Shown here piece by piece: positions 45,108 to 52,904 of a stretch of 57,478 nt of DNA (position 1 is its first letter; each line of letters starts with the position of its first letter). Made by a program: the position numbers and the translations under genes. The stretch spans positions 1-57,478 of the forward strand of contig JAAFIU010000006.1 of the NCBI GenBank assembly GCA_013298805.1, given 5' to 3'. The DNA comes from Cytophagales bacterium (GTDB lineage: Bacteria > Bacteroidota > Bacteroidia > Cytophagales > Spirosomataceae). The notes beneath the pieces are model-generated. The model saw nothing but the letters and a program-made list of their open reading frames with translations. It had not been told where the DNA came from and made no database searches.

Positions 45108-45161
45108 GGTCTGACAATCGTCTGACCAAGATTATAAATTCGGTCAGACGATTGTCAGACC
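45108..45161. repeat. GTCTGAC-unit hairpin, copy 2
   Basis: GGTCTGACAATCGTCTGACC at 45108-45127 pairs exactly with 45142-45161 across 14 nt. Compared with copy 1 at 11505-11574, the central triplet is AAT instead of TAC and the opposite arm has the matching ATT instead of GTA. The outer flanks are partly decayed. Confidence 0.85.
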
Positions 45162-45199
45162 ACTAATCATAAGATTTTGTTTCAGACAATCTATTTTCA

Positions 45200-45227
45200 A
45201 GCCTTTTTTGAATATTCAAAAAAGGCT
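45200..45227 (+). terminator. Rho-independent terminator of the lactonase/SDR group
   Basis: AGCCTTTTTTGAAT is followed by its exact reverse complement and then TTTTTTA. It ends transcription of the group that finishes at 45065. Confidence 0.8.
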
Positions 45228-45259
45228 TTTTTATTCAAAAACTTTTATTTGTATTGATA

Positions 45260-45317
45260 TTGAATAGTATTAGATTAGAATTGATTCACAATAGCCTAAA
45301 TTTGAATAGTATTTTTG
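45260..45317 (+). promoter_or_regulatory. Direct repeat and -7 element upstream of the extradiol dioxygenase gene
   Basis: TTGAATAGTATT occurs at 45260-45271 and again at 45302-45313, 42 bp apart or four helical turns. The second copy runs into TATTTTTG (45310-45317), a match to TAnnTTTG. The start codon is at 45361. Paired direct repeats near the -7 element suit an AraC-type activator. Confidence 0.5.
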
Positions 45318-45360
45318 TACAATAATTAATTGAAATACTTCAAAATATTGTAAAAATAAA

Positions 45361-46353
45361 ATGGCTAAGAACCCTCACTATTTATCTCAAATGGCTCACA
45401 TTGAGGTATTGACAAAAGACCTTCATAAATCAGTAGAATTTTTTAGAGACGTAGTTGGAATGGACGAAACGGCTCGTGAAGAATCATCCGTTTACCTCAG
45501 AGCTTGGGGTGATTATTTTCATCATACATTAAAACTTACACAAAGTGAGCAATCGGGATTAGGCCATATTGGTTGGCGTGCCGACAGTCCCGAAGCATTA
45601 GAAGAATGTGTAGCTCATATTGAATCATTAGGAGCTGGCTTAGGATGGGTAGAAGGTGATTTAGGACATGGCAAAGCATACCGCTTCCAATCTCCAGACG
45701 GACATACACACGAGGTTTTCTGGGACGTAGTTTGGTTGCGTGAAACAGGCGAACGTGGCAGTATTTACGCTGACCGCTACGCAAGTAACCGCAAATTGGG
45801 AGCAAATCCACGCCGATTTGACCACGTAACATATATGGTTGCAAAGGGAAAATACGCTCAAGAAAAAGCATTCTGGCAAACGTTTGGATTGAAAAACCCT
45901 GACGAAATTCGCATTGCAGATGAGATTCCACCAATTGGCGGACTTTGGACAATTGGTAATTTATCGCATGATATTGCCGTATTTACCGACCCAAATATTG
46001 AAGAAAATCAAGGCGTATTGAATCACATTTGTTGGAATGTTGATAGCCGTGAAGAAGTATTAATTGCTTTAGATTACTTTATCGAGAAAGGATATAAAAG
46101 TGTCATGGGAGCTCCAACTCGCCATAAAGCTGACGAAGGTTTCTTTATTTATATCATCGACCCAGGTAGTGGTGTTTTATTTGAATATTACGCTTGTGCA
46201 AGATTGGTTTTTGCTCCTGACCATCTGGACGTTCATTACCTAAAAGACAATCCAAACGATGCGTGGGGAAGCGCTAATCCATTCGCAGAAATGGCAAAAG
46301 GAAAAAAACTTGGACTGTCTGAAGATGGAACTGTTAAACCAGTTGATATTTAG
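45361..46353 (+). CDS. Two-domain VOC extradiol ring-cleavage dioxygenase
   Basis: The 330-residue protein has two VOC repeats, as in type I extradiol dioxygenases. The iron triad can be placed at His155 (FDHVTYMV), His222 (LNHICWNV) and Glu275 (VLFEYYA), all in the C-terminal half as expected. It should open an ortho-dihydroxy ring next to a hydroxyl group (meta cleavage). In the same strand block it is followed by a C-C-hydrolase-like protein, an FAD monooxygenase and an FAH-family hydrolase. This recalls the fde cluster, in which FdeE hydroxylates and FdeC cleaves the flavanone A ring (from memory). It differs in kind from the intradiol PcaGH of this window, so a second aromatic route exists. 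Confidence 0.9.
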   Translation: MAKNPHYLSQMAHIEVLTKDLHKSVEFFRDVVGMDETAREESSVYLRAWGDYFHHTLKLTQSEQSGLGHIGWRADSPEALEECVAHIESLGAGLGWVEGDLGHGKAYRFQSPDGHTHEVFWDVVWLRETGERGSIYADRYASNRKLGANPRRFDHVTYMVAKGKYAQEKAFWQTFGLKNPDEIRIADEIPPIGGLWTIGNLSHDIAVFTDPNIEENQGVLNHICWNVDSREEVLIALDYFIEKGYKSVMGAPTRHKADEGFFIYIIDPGSGVLFEYYACARLVFAPDHLDVHYLKDNPNDAWGSANPFAEMAKGKKLGLSEDGTVKPVDI

Positions 46354-46376
46354 CGAATTACGATTAATCAAATGAC

Positions 46377-46433
46377 GATTTACGATTATGTAAGTAGGTG
46401 CATTTGATACAATTAAAAAACCAATCGTAAATC
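46377..46433. repeat. Inverted GATTTACGATT repeat
   Basis: GATTTACGATT (46377-46387) returns as AATCGTAAATC (46423-46433). Similar text occurs in spacers near 10690-10725, 13286-13320 and 48968. It is a low-complexity spacer repeat. Confidence 0.5.
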
Positions 46434-46457
46434 CGAAATCAAAAATCAAAAATCAAA

Positions 46458-47570
46458 ATGTGGCATTATTTTCCAGGGCAGTATATGCCTTCATATCAAG
46501 TAAATAGAGCATTGACACAAGCCCACTATGGTGGCGGTGAATTTGCAGAAATATTAGAAGTTGCGAGTGAAATCGACCCAGCAAACCGTGAAAGCTTTAA
46601 CAAAGCTTGGGTGAAAATGGGGGATAAGGTCTATGAAAAAGCCGAAAATTATGCAAAAGATGGGCATAATGTTTCTGCTCGTAGAACTTACCTAAGAGCA
46701 TTCAATTACCTACGTACAAGTGAGTTTTTTATGTCGTTACACGATGAACGTAAAATCCCGTACTACTTAAAATGTCGTGATGCGTTTATTAAAGCTATTC
46801 ATCTTTTTGATGAAAAACCATTGCAAATGGAGATTCCATTTGAAGGTTCGACTTTGCCTGCTTACTTATTCAAACCAACTGGAGTTGAGAATCCTCCTGT
46901 AGTGGTGATGTTCGGTGGTTTAGATAGCTTGGCGGAAGAATTATATTTCGGTATTGCCCAGCACCTTAACGAGCGTGGTATTGCGATGATGGCGGTTGAC
47001 GGCCCAGGTCAAGGAGCTGCATTAAGGTTAAATCATATCCATACTCGCTACGACTACAATGTTCCAGGAACGGCAGTTTTAGATTATATCATCGAAAATC
47101 TTGGCGACCACGTGGATACTTCACGTGTAGGTATCGGGGCAGTTTCAATGGGTGGTTATATGGCAGCTCGTTGTGCGGCATTCGAGCCACGTTTTAAGGT
47201 TTGTATGATTTTCGGAGCGGTTTGGTCGTATTATGATATTTGGAAAAACCGTCCAGACAATCACCCTTTGGCAGAAATTGTACAACACATTGTGGGAGCA
47301 GAAAATATGACTGAAGCTCGTGAAAGACTGAAAGACTTCACGTTAGAAGGCGTGGCGGAAAAAATCCAATGTCCAACCTACATTCTTCATGGTGAAGATG
47401 ACCGTCAGAATTTTGTCGAAAATGCTTATCAAGTAAACGACGCTCTCACTTGCGAACACGTCATGGAGATTGTGCCAAAAGACGAAAGTGGCTCGGCTCA
47501 CTGTTCGGTAGATGATTTTACAAAATCGTTTAATATGTACGACTGGGTAGCTCAAAAAATAAAGGCATAA
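46458..47570 (+). CDS. Alpha/beta hydrolase of the dihydroxypseudooxynicotine-hydrolase type (C-C bond hydrolase)
   Basis: The 370-residue protein has an N-terminal helical cap (residues about 1-120, with RRTYLRAFNYLRTSEFF) and an alpha/beta hydrolase core. The nucleophile is Ser230 in GAVSMGGYMA. The acidic residue lies near LHGEDDRQNF and the His near SGSAHCSVDDF. This cap-first design resembles hydrolases that cut the bond between a hydroxylated ring or dienoate and a carbonyl carbon, such as 2,6-dihydroxypseudooxynicotine hydrolase. After the extradiol dioxygenase it could cleave the ring-opened product, or remove the side chain of a polyhydroxyphenyl ketone such as a chalcone-type compound. 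Which of the two is not decided by sequence. Confidence 0.85.
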   Translation: MWHYFPGQYMPSYQVNRALTQAHYGGGEFAEILEVASEIDPANRESFNKAWVKMGDKVYEKAENYAKDGHNVSARRTYLRAFNYLRTSEFFMSLHDERKIPYYLKCRDAFIKAIHLFDEKPLQMEIPFEGSTLPAYLFKPTGVENPPVVVMFGGLDSLAEELYFGIAQHLNERGIAMMAVDGPGQGAALRLNHIHTRYDYNVPGTAVLDYIIENLGDHVDTSRVGIGAVSMGGYMAARCAAFEPRFKVCMIFGAVWSYYDIWKNRPDNHPLAEIVQHIVGAENMTEARERLKDFTLEGVAEKIQCPTYILHGEDDRQNFVENAYQVNDALTCEHVMEIVPKDESGSAHCSVDDFTKSFNMYDWVAQKIKA

Positions 47571-47582
47571 TTTAAGGTATTA

Positions 47583-47689
47583 GGGGTTAGGTTTTAGTTG
47601 AATAGATTAATTTGTACTATCCCTTCCAAGGGTTTGAAACCCTTGGAAGGGATAAACTTCATTAAATAATTCAACTAAAACCTAACCCC
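47583..47689. repeat. Nested 107-bp hairpin
   Basis: Outer arms of 21 bp (47583-47603 and 47669-47689, containing GGTTTTAGTTGAAT) are exact complements. Inner arms of 18 bp (TATCCCTTCCAAGGGTTT at 47618-47635 and 47637-47654) are also exact. Between them, 14-nt segments on each side pair only partly. It fills most of the gap between two genes of the same direction. Confidence 0.8.
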
Positions 47690-47708
47690 CATTTAACATC
47701 ATCAAAAA

Positions 47709-48839
47709 ATGGCAAAGAAAATATTAGTTGTAGGAGCTGGCATTGGTGGACAGTCGGCTGCTATTGGTTTAAAAAAAGCGGGTTTTGAGGTCGATATTAT
47801 AGAACTTCATAAGGAATTTAATGTTTATGGAGTTGGTATTATACAACAAGCCAACGCACTCAGAGCTTTAGATGCCATAGGTGTAGCGGATGAAGCCATG
47901 CGTAGAGGGTCACCTTACGGAAAAGTAAAATTATGCTTACCTCATGGCGTACAAATTGGTGAAGCAGGAACGCCTCCAATCGGTAGATTTCCAAGCCATA
48001 ATGGAATTTCTCGTAGAATCTTACACGATGTTTTATTTGAAGAAGCTCAGCGAATTGGCTTAAAATATCGAATGGGTGTAACCGTAGAATCTATTGATAA
48101 TCAACCAGATGTAGCTCACGTAACTTTTAGCGATGGTACAACGGGTAGCTATGACATTGTGATTGCTGCCGACGGTGTAAGTTCAAAAGTAAGAAAACTC
48201 ATCTTTGGTGATTATAAATTAAACTATGTAGGTTTATCGGTTTGGCGTTATGCCTTCAAACGTCCTGCAAACTTAGATACAGGCTATATTTTCTTTAATA
48301 AAAAACACAAATTAGGCGTAATTCCAATGACTGCCGATTCGTGTTATATATTTCTAAATTCTGCCGAAGGCGATAATCCAATCATTCCAGAAGACCAATT
48401 AGTTGACAAACTGAAAGCGTATATGTCGGCTTATCCAATTCCGATGGTGCAAGAACTTATTCCGCAAGTAACAGATGCAAAATTGGTCAATTATCGTACC
48501 CTTGAAACCCTCAAAATGCCTGCACCTTGGTATAAAAACAGAGTAGTTGTTTTGGGAGATGCGGCTCATACGACCATTCCGCAATTGGGTTCGGGTGCTG
48601 CTTTGGCTATTGAAGATGCGGTGGTTTTGATAGAGGAATTACAGAAAGAAGGAGAAGTTGAAGAAATTTTTGAGCGATATATGAAACGTCGTTATGAGCG
48701 TTGCATGATGGTGGTAGATGTTTCCGAAACTTTAGGAGCTTGGGAATTACTCGAATATAACGACCAGCCACTCCCAGAAGGAGCAAATATGGGTATGTTG
48801 ATGGGGAAAACAGGCATGGCTTTAACAGCAGAGATATAA
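47709..48839 (+). CDS. FAD-dependent aromatic monooxygenase (group A, FdeE-like by context)
   Basis: The 376-residue flavoprotein has GAGIGG at residues 9-14, the DG motif in IAADGVSSKVR near residue 155, and GDAAH with Asp284 for the ribityl end of FAD. These are the three fingerprints of class A flavin hydroxylases. It differs from PobA in the substrate-binding segments (RYAFKRPANLDTGYIFF, IPMTADSCYIFLN). In the meta-cleavage group it would add a hydroxyl next to an existing one, creating the ortho-diol cut by the dioxygenase at 45361. By analogy with FdeE, a flavonoid A ring is a candidate. Salicylate- or urate-type substrates are alternatives. Confidence 0.85.
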   Translation: MAKKILVVGAGIGGQSAAIGLKKAGFEVDIIELHKEFNVYGVGIIQQANALRALDAIGVADEAMRRGSPYGKVKLCLPHGVQIGEAGTPPIGRFPSHNGISRRILHDVLFEEAQRIGLKYRMGVTVESIDNQPDVAHVTFSDGTTGSYDIVIAADGVSSKVRKLIFGDYKLNYVGLSVWRYAFKRPANLDTGYIFFNKKHKLGVIPMTADSCYIFLNSAEGDNPIIPEDQLVDKLKAYMSAYPIPMVQELIPQVTDAKLVNYRTLETLKMPAPWYKNRVVVLGDAAHTTIPQLGSGAALAIEDAVVLIEELQKEGEVEEIFERYMKRRYERCMMVVDVSETLGAWELLEYNDQPLPEGANMGMLMGKTGMALTAEI

Positions 48840-48983
48840 TTATATGTAGTTAATGGGAATTAGTTATTGGTCAATTGGTTTTGCAAAAAATCACCTAATC
48901 ACCTAATTTTCTCAGTTTCTTAATTGGTAAATGATTCAACTTCAGAATCCATTCACAATTTGACATAATCGTAAATCGAACAG

Positions 48984-49937
48984 ATGAAATTAGTTACATT
49001 TTTAAATACAAATCAAGAAAGTCGTATTGGCTGGCTTCTTGGCGATGGTGTGGTTGATATGCAGTTGGCAAGTGAAAAATTGCCAACGGATATGCTCACT
49101 TTTATTGATAATCACGAAGAATATTTCACGATTATCAAGGCTTTGGGCGACGTACAGCCACATTATCAACTTGCTGACGTGAAATTGTTAGCCCCGCTTC
49201 CAAATCCACGTAGTTTTAGAGACTACATCGGTTTTGAGATGCACATGCAAAATGCGTCTCGCAGTTTTGGACATACAATCGGAGCCGCATGGTACGATAT
49301 GCCGATTTTCTATTTCACCAATCACCAAGCGATTTATGGCCCAAATGATGAAATCAAGCGTCCAACCAAAGAAACTAAAATGGATATTGAGTTAGAAATT
49401 GCTTGTATCATTGGTAAAAAAGGGAAAGACATCAAAGCGGAAGAAGCAACGCCATACATTTTTGGTTATACTGTTTTTAATGATTGGACAGCAAGAGCCA
49501 TTCAAAAAGTGGAGATGGAAATTCCGCTTGGGCCACACAAAGGAAAGGATTTTGCCAACGCTATTGGTCCTTGTATTGTGACGGCTGATGAAATGGAGCA
49601 ATACAGAATTCCATTGGATGAAAGCGTTTTTCAAGACCCAATTCGTGTTCCAAAAGTAGCAGGCTCTCGTTTTGATATAAAAATGACTTCCCGAATTAAC
49701 GGTCAAACAATTTGCGAAGGAAATTACAAAACTGCTTATTACAACTTCGAGCAAATGATTGAACGTGCTTCTGAAAACAACGTCAATTTAATGCCTGGGG
49801 ACATTTTGGGTTCTGGAACTGTGGGTTGGGGAAGTTTAATTGAAAATGCGTTTGGCGTTCACCGTCCACTTGAACCAAACGATGTCGTTGAATTAGAAAT
49901 TGAAGGCATTGGTATTTTGAGAAACACGGTTATTTGA
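48984..49937 (+). CDS. Fumarylacetoacetate-hydrolase-family protein
   Basis: The 317-residue protein has the FAH metal site: the DIELEIACIIG segment (Glu residues near 134-136) and the Asp in FNDWTARAIQ (about 168). It also has the downstream PLGPHKGKDFANAIGPC and GSGTVGWGS loops, closer to fumarylacetoacetase-type enzymes than to the shorter isomerases. It would cleave a beta-diketo acid made after ring fission. The last gene of this plus-strand group, it ends in a convergent terminator region. A role in non-phosphorylated rhamnose breakdown (diketo-deoxyrhamnonate hydrolase) is an alternative, because FAH proteins serve there too, but no rhamnonate dehydratase is in the window. Confidence 0.85.
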   Translation: MKLVTFLNTNQESRIGWLLGDGVVDMQLASEKLPTDMLTFIDNHEEYFTIIKALGDVQPHYQLADVKLLAPLPNPRSFRDYIGFEMHMQNASRSFGHTIGAAWYDMPIFYFTNHQAIYGPNDEIKRPTKETKMDIELEIACIIGKKGKDIKAEEATPYIFGYTVFNDWTARAIQKVEMEIPLGPHKGKDFANAIGPCIVTADEMEQYRIPLDESVFQDPIRVPKVAGSRFDIKMTSRINGQTICEGNYKTAYYNFEQMIERASENNVNLMPGDILGSGTVGWGSLIENAFGVHRPLEPNDVVELEIEGIGILRNTVI

Positions 49938-50002
49938 GAAAATTATAAATTTAAAAGTAATTTCTGGTCAACTTCCCGAAAAACTTATTAAGCAGGGTAC
50001 TC

Positions 50003-50036
50003 AACTTCTCGAAAGTAAAAAAACTTTCGAGAAGTT
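50003..50036. terminator. Hairpin between convergent FAH and QuiC-type genes
   Basis: AACTTCTCGAAAGT pairs exactly with ACTTTCGAGAAGTT across 6 nt. Compared with the palindrome at 2608-2640, a C-to-T change in the left arm is matched by G-to-A in the right arm. A partial AACTTCCCGAAA half lies at 49969. Confidence 0.7.
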
Positions 50037-50067
50037 AAATTCTCTGAAAGAACTTCTCAAAAGTGTA

Positions 50068-51894
50068 CTACACAACATTGGACTTCTCTCTCCCACGTGC
50101 CTGTGCAGCCAATCGTACTTGTGCGTTTACCTCTCCAAAACGATTGTAAGAGCCTTTTCGCTGAACAATTTCCATAAAAAGCCCATTCAATTCTTTACCG
50201 TAAAAATGGAAAAACTCACCGCTTTCTTGTCTATCGTAAAGGATATTTAAGCTCTGCATTTTTGCAATTATTTCTTCCGAAAGCTGCGTTTTGGCTCTCA
50301 AATCATCGTAATAATTAGCAGGAATCGATAAAATTAAATCCTTGTTTTTAATCGCATTTGCCGTCTGAAAAATATCCTGCGTATGCAAGGCAATCTGTTG
50401 AATTCCTGAACCTGTTTGTGCTACAAATTGCTCCGTTGACGTTCCCTGACTACGAGTTGAACTCAAAGGAATTCTAATATTTCCAGTTTTATTTCTGGCA
50501 ACTCTACTATAAACAATGCCACGTGGGTCTAAAATTTCCAGCGATTCCTCCACATCCAAGCCTAATAAAGCTCTATAAAATAAGGTATTTGACTGATAAA
50601 AATCAGCACTTACTGAATGCCCAATGTGGTCAAAATCAGTAATACCATTATCTATTTTCGTTTGATTGGTTGCATTAAATTCGACTTGATAAAAACCGTT
50701 ATCTTTCTGTTTTTCATCAACAAAATAGTACATAATTTCGCCAATACCTTTTGCCGCAGAAATGTCAAGTTCGTAAATACTGGCTTTGCTTTTCTCCCAT
50801 TGATAGCCCAATTTAGCCGCCCAATTTCCAATTTTCTGCTTATTTTCCGTTACAAAACCTATTCCACAAACAGTATTTCCTTGGCTTTCAGCAGTCGTTT
50901 TTTGTCGATTTATGACGATATTTACTTTGCCTAATTGAAACAAGCTAACGTCTTTGGTTTTATGTTGAAAAGTCTCGATAAAACCCAAATTTTCGAGCAT
51001 ATCAACCAATTCATTTTGCAAATTTTGACTGCTGGCAAACTCCACAAATTCAACCGATTTCAAATTGATTTTGCTCTCCTCTTTTTCAAGGCTCACATCT
51101 TCCAACCAAATCAGTGAACGTTTACCATCGAGAGCCACAGGGTCAATTTGGGAAGAACGAAACTCATCACTAAAAATCTCATGCGATAGATAACCGTCGT
51201 AGCCAGTGGCACAAACTGCCTTCATAAATTCTACCACAGGAAATGCTCCTTGCCCTGGAAAACAGCGATAATGTCGCCCCAAGTGCATCGCTCCCATGTC
51301 ATATTTGGGGGCATCAGCAACTTGAACAATGGTAAATTTTTCTTTGGGAATGGTATAAATATCCTCAAAAGTGGAATTGAGAGCTGAGATATGAAAATTA
51401 TCTAAAATATTACCCAAATTGGGATGATTAGCACGTTTTACAATCTCTATGGATTGATGATAAGTATTGACAAATCGTCCCCACGAAAGGGCTTCATAAC
51501 CAATTTCAAAGCCGTGTTCTTTTGCCATTTCGGCAATATCATAAAGGTCTTCAGCGGCTTTATCAAGGTTATTTATAGTATGAATGGAGGTATTACTACA
51601 AATAAATAATTTCTTCGTTCCCAAAGCGTGCATCAACTCAAATTTATGTTTTGCTCGTTCCAAACTCCTTGATTTATAGGGTTCAGGCATGGCTTCATAA
51701 TCTCGAAATGGCTGTAAACCAACTATTTCAAGCCCTAAATCTGTCGTTATTTTGTTGAGTTCAGCGGGTTGAATATCTGAAACTAAAAGGTCATTTTCAA
51801 ATAATTCAATACCGTCATAACCCGCTTTAGCAATGGCTTTTACCTTCTCGATTAGTGTTCCCGAAAGTGAAACTGAAGCGATGGAATGTTTCAT
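50068..51894 (-). CDS. quiC: 3-dehydroshikimate dehydratase fused to an HPPD-like domain (QuiC type)
   Basis: Residues 1 to about 265 form a sugar-isomerase-like TIM barrel with metal ligands Glu134 (GYEALSWG), Asp165 (ILDNFHIS), Gln191 (VQVADAP) and Glu239 (LSHEIFSDEF). These are the same positions I recall for the bacterial QuiC1 dehydratase. Residues about 275-608 form a two-repeat 4-hydroxyphenylpyruvate-dioxygenase-like domain with an intact iron triad His423, His504 and Glu575. The enzyme converts 3-dehydroshikimate to protocatechuate, so it feeds the pca operon from quinate or shikimate. The role of the HPPD-like half is unclear in this family. It overlaps the alcohol dehydrogenase stop by 4 bp, so the two are coupled. 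Confidence 0.92.
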   Translation of the reverse strand: MKHSIASVSLSGTLIEKVKAIAKAGYDGIELFENDLLVSDIQPAELNKITTDLGLEIVGLQPFRDYEAMPEPYKSRSLERAKHKFELMHALGTKKLFICSNTSIHTINNLDKAAEDLYDIAEMAKEHGFEIGYEALSWGRFVNTYHQSIEIVKRANHPNLGNILDNFHISALNSTFEDIYTIPKEKFTIVQVADAPKYDMGAMHLGRHYRCFPGQGAFPVVEFMKAVCATGYDGYLSHEIFSDEFRSSQIDPVALDGKRSLIWLEDVSLEKEESKINLKSVEFVEFASSQNLQNELVDMLENLGFIETFQHKTKDVSLFQLGKVNIVINRQKTTAESQGNTVCGIGFVTENKQKIGNWAAKLGYQWEKSKASIYELDISAAKGIGEIMYYFVDEKQKDNGFYQVEFNATNQTKIDNGITDFDHIGHSVSADFYQSNTLFYRALLGLDVEESLEILDPRGIVYSRVARNKTGNIRIPLSSTRSQGTSTEQFVAQTGSGIQQIALHTQDIFQTANAIKNKDLILSIPANYYDDLRAKTQLSEEIIAKMQSLNILYDRQESGEFFHFYGKELNGLFMEIVQRKGSYNRFGEVNAQVRLAAQARGREKSNVV

Positions 51895-52904
51895 ATTTCT
51901 ACAATAATTTTACTTTCATCTCCTTTGGCTGCTAATTCCAGAGCCGACTGTAAATTTTGCAAACTTGTGTAGCTTGAAATGATAAAATTAGGTTCAATTG
52001 TTTTTGTGGAAATCAGTTGGATAACTCGCTTAAAATCAAATGGATGGTCATAAATAATGGAAGGCAAAATACTGATTCCCTCTCGGGCAATTTTGAGCGG
52101 ACGAAACGTCGCATTCTTTTCCGATAGTCCCACCAAAATAATCTCAGAACCTCTCGGTGCGGCGGCAGTTACCAAAGAAGCGGTAAAATTTGAACCTGCA
52201 CATTCAAAAATGGCAACTACTTCTTGTTCAAGCCAAATATCTTTGAGAATATCACTTTGTTCGTCAATATTTCCTTCGGCAATGACAGGAATTGCACCCA
52301 TATCGGTTGCCAATTTCATTTTTTCGGGATTGATTTCCGTAGCTAAAACCTTGTATCCCAAACGTAGTGCAAGATGTGCTAATAATAGCCCAATTGCCCC
52401 CAAACCAATCACCGCAATACAATCGCCAGGTTTAGCTTTTGACCGCATCAATGAATGATACGACACCGCCATTGGTTCAATGGTCACAGCGTCTTCATCA
52501 GTAATTTCGGTTGGTACTTTCCATGCAAAATTGGCTGGAATTGAAATATATTCTGCAAAACAACCTGCTTCGTTCACCCCCAAAACACGCTTGTTAGTAC
52601 AAATATTCCCATGTCCAGACATACAATATTTACACTTCATACAAGGAAAATTGGGCTCAATCACTACTCTTTCACCTATTTCTCTACCTTCAACGCCTTC
52701 TCCAATTTTATCAATATATCCCAGTCCTTCATGCCCAATAATGGTTGGTTTGTCTAACAATCTATGCCCTAAAAAAAGGTGTACATCAGAACCACAAATA
52801 CCAATTTTAGACAACTTTATTCTTACCTCTCCAAATTTTGGTTCAGGCATTTGTACTTCATTTATCTGAATTTCATTTGGTTTTTCTAAAAAAGCTCCAA
52901 ACAT
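51891..52904 (-). CDS. Zinc-dependent medium-chain alcohol dehydrogenase (sorbitol/threonine dehydrogenase group)
   Basis: From the ATG at 52904 the product is 337 residues. An earlier in-frame Met at 52970 adds an unlikely hydrophobic stretch. It shows the catalytic zinc site (GICGSDVHL, GHEGLGYI), the four-Cys structural zinc loop (CMKCKYCMSGHGNIC) and the Rossmann motif GLGAIGLL. It could oxidise a polyol or cyclitol hydroxyl with NAD. Coupled to the QuiC-type gene, it may make 3-dehydroquinate or 3-dehydroshikimate from quinate or shikimate. That is inference: those enzymes usually belong to other families. It starts 496 bp from the divergent TonB receptor gene. Confidence 0.88.
   Translation of the reverse strand: MFGAFLEKPNEIQINEVQMPEPKFGEVRIKLSKIGICGSDVHLFLGHRLLDKPTIIGHEGLGYIDKIGEGVEGREIGERVVIEPNFPCMKCKYCMSGHGNICTNKRVLGVNEAGCFAEYISIPANFAWKVPTEITDEDAVTIEPMAVSYHSLMRSKAKPGDCIAVIGLGAIGLLLAHLALRLGYKVLATEINPEKMKLATDMGAIPVIAEGNIDEQSDILKDIWLEQEVVAIFECAGSNFTASLVTAAAPRGSEIILVGLSEKNATFRPLKIAREGISILPSIIYDHPFDFKRVIQLISTKTIEPNFIISSYTSLQNLQSALELAAKGDESKIIVEI

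Noticed and set aside
42406-49937. A non-phosphorylated L-rhamnose pathway (SDR, lactonase, SDR, FAH)
   Set aside because: The enzyme types partly fit, but the rhamnonate dehydratase is missing and the FAH gene sits with aromatic ring-cleavage genes. I keep it only as an alternative.
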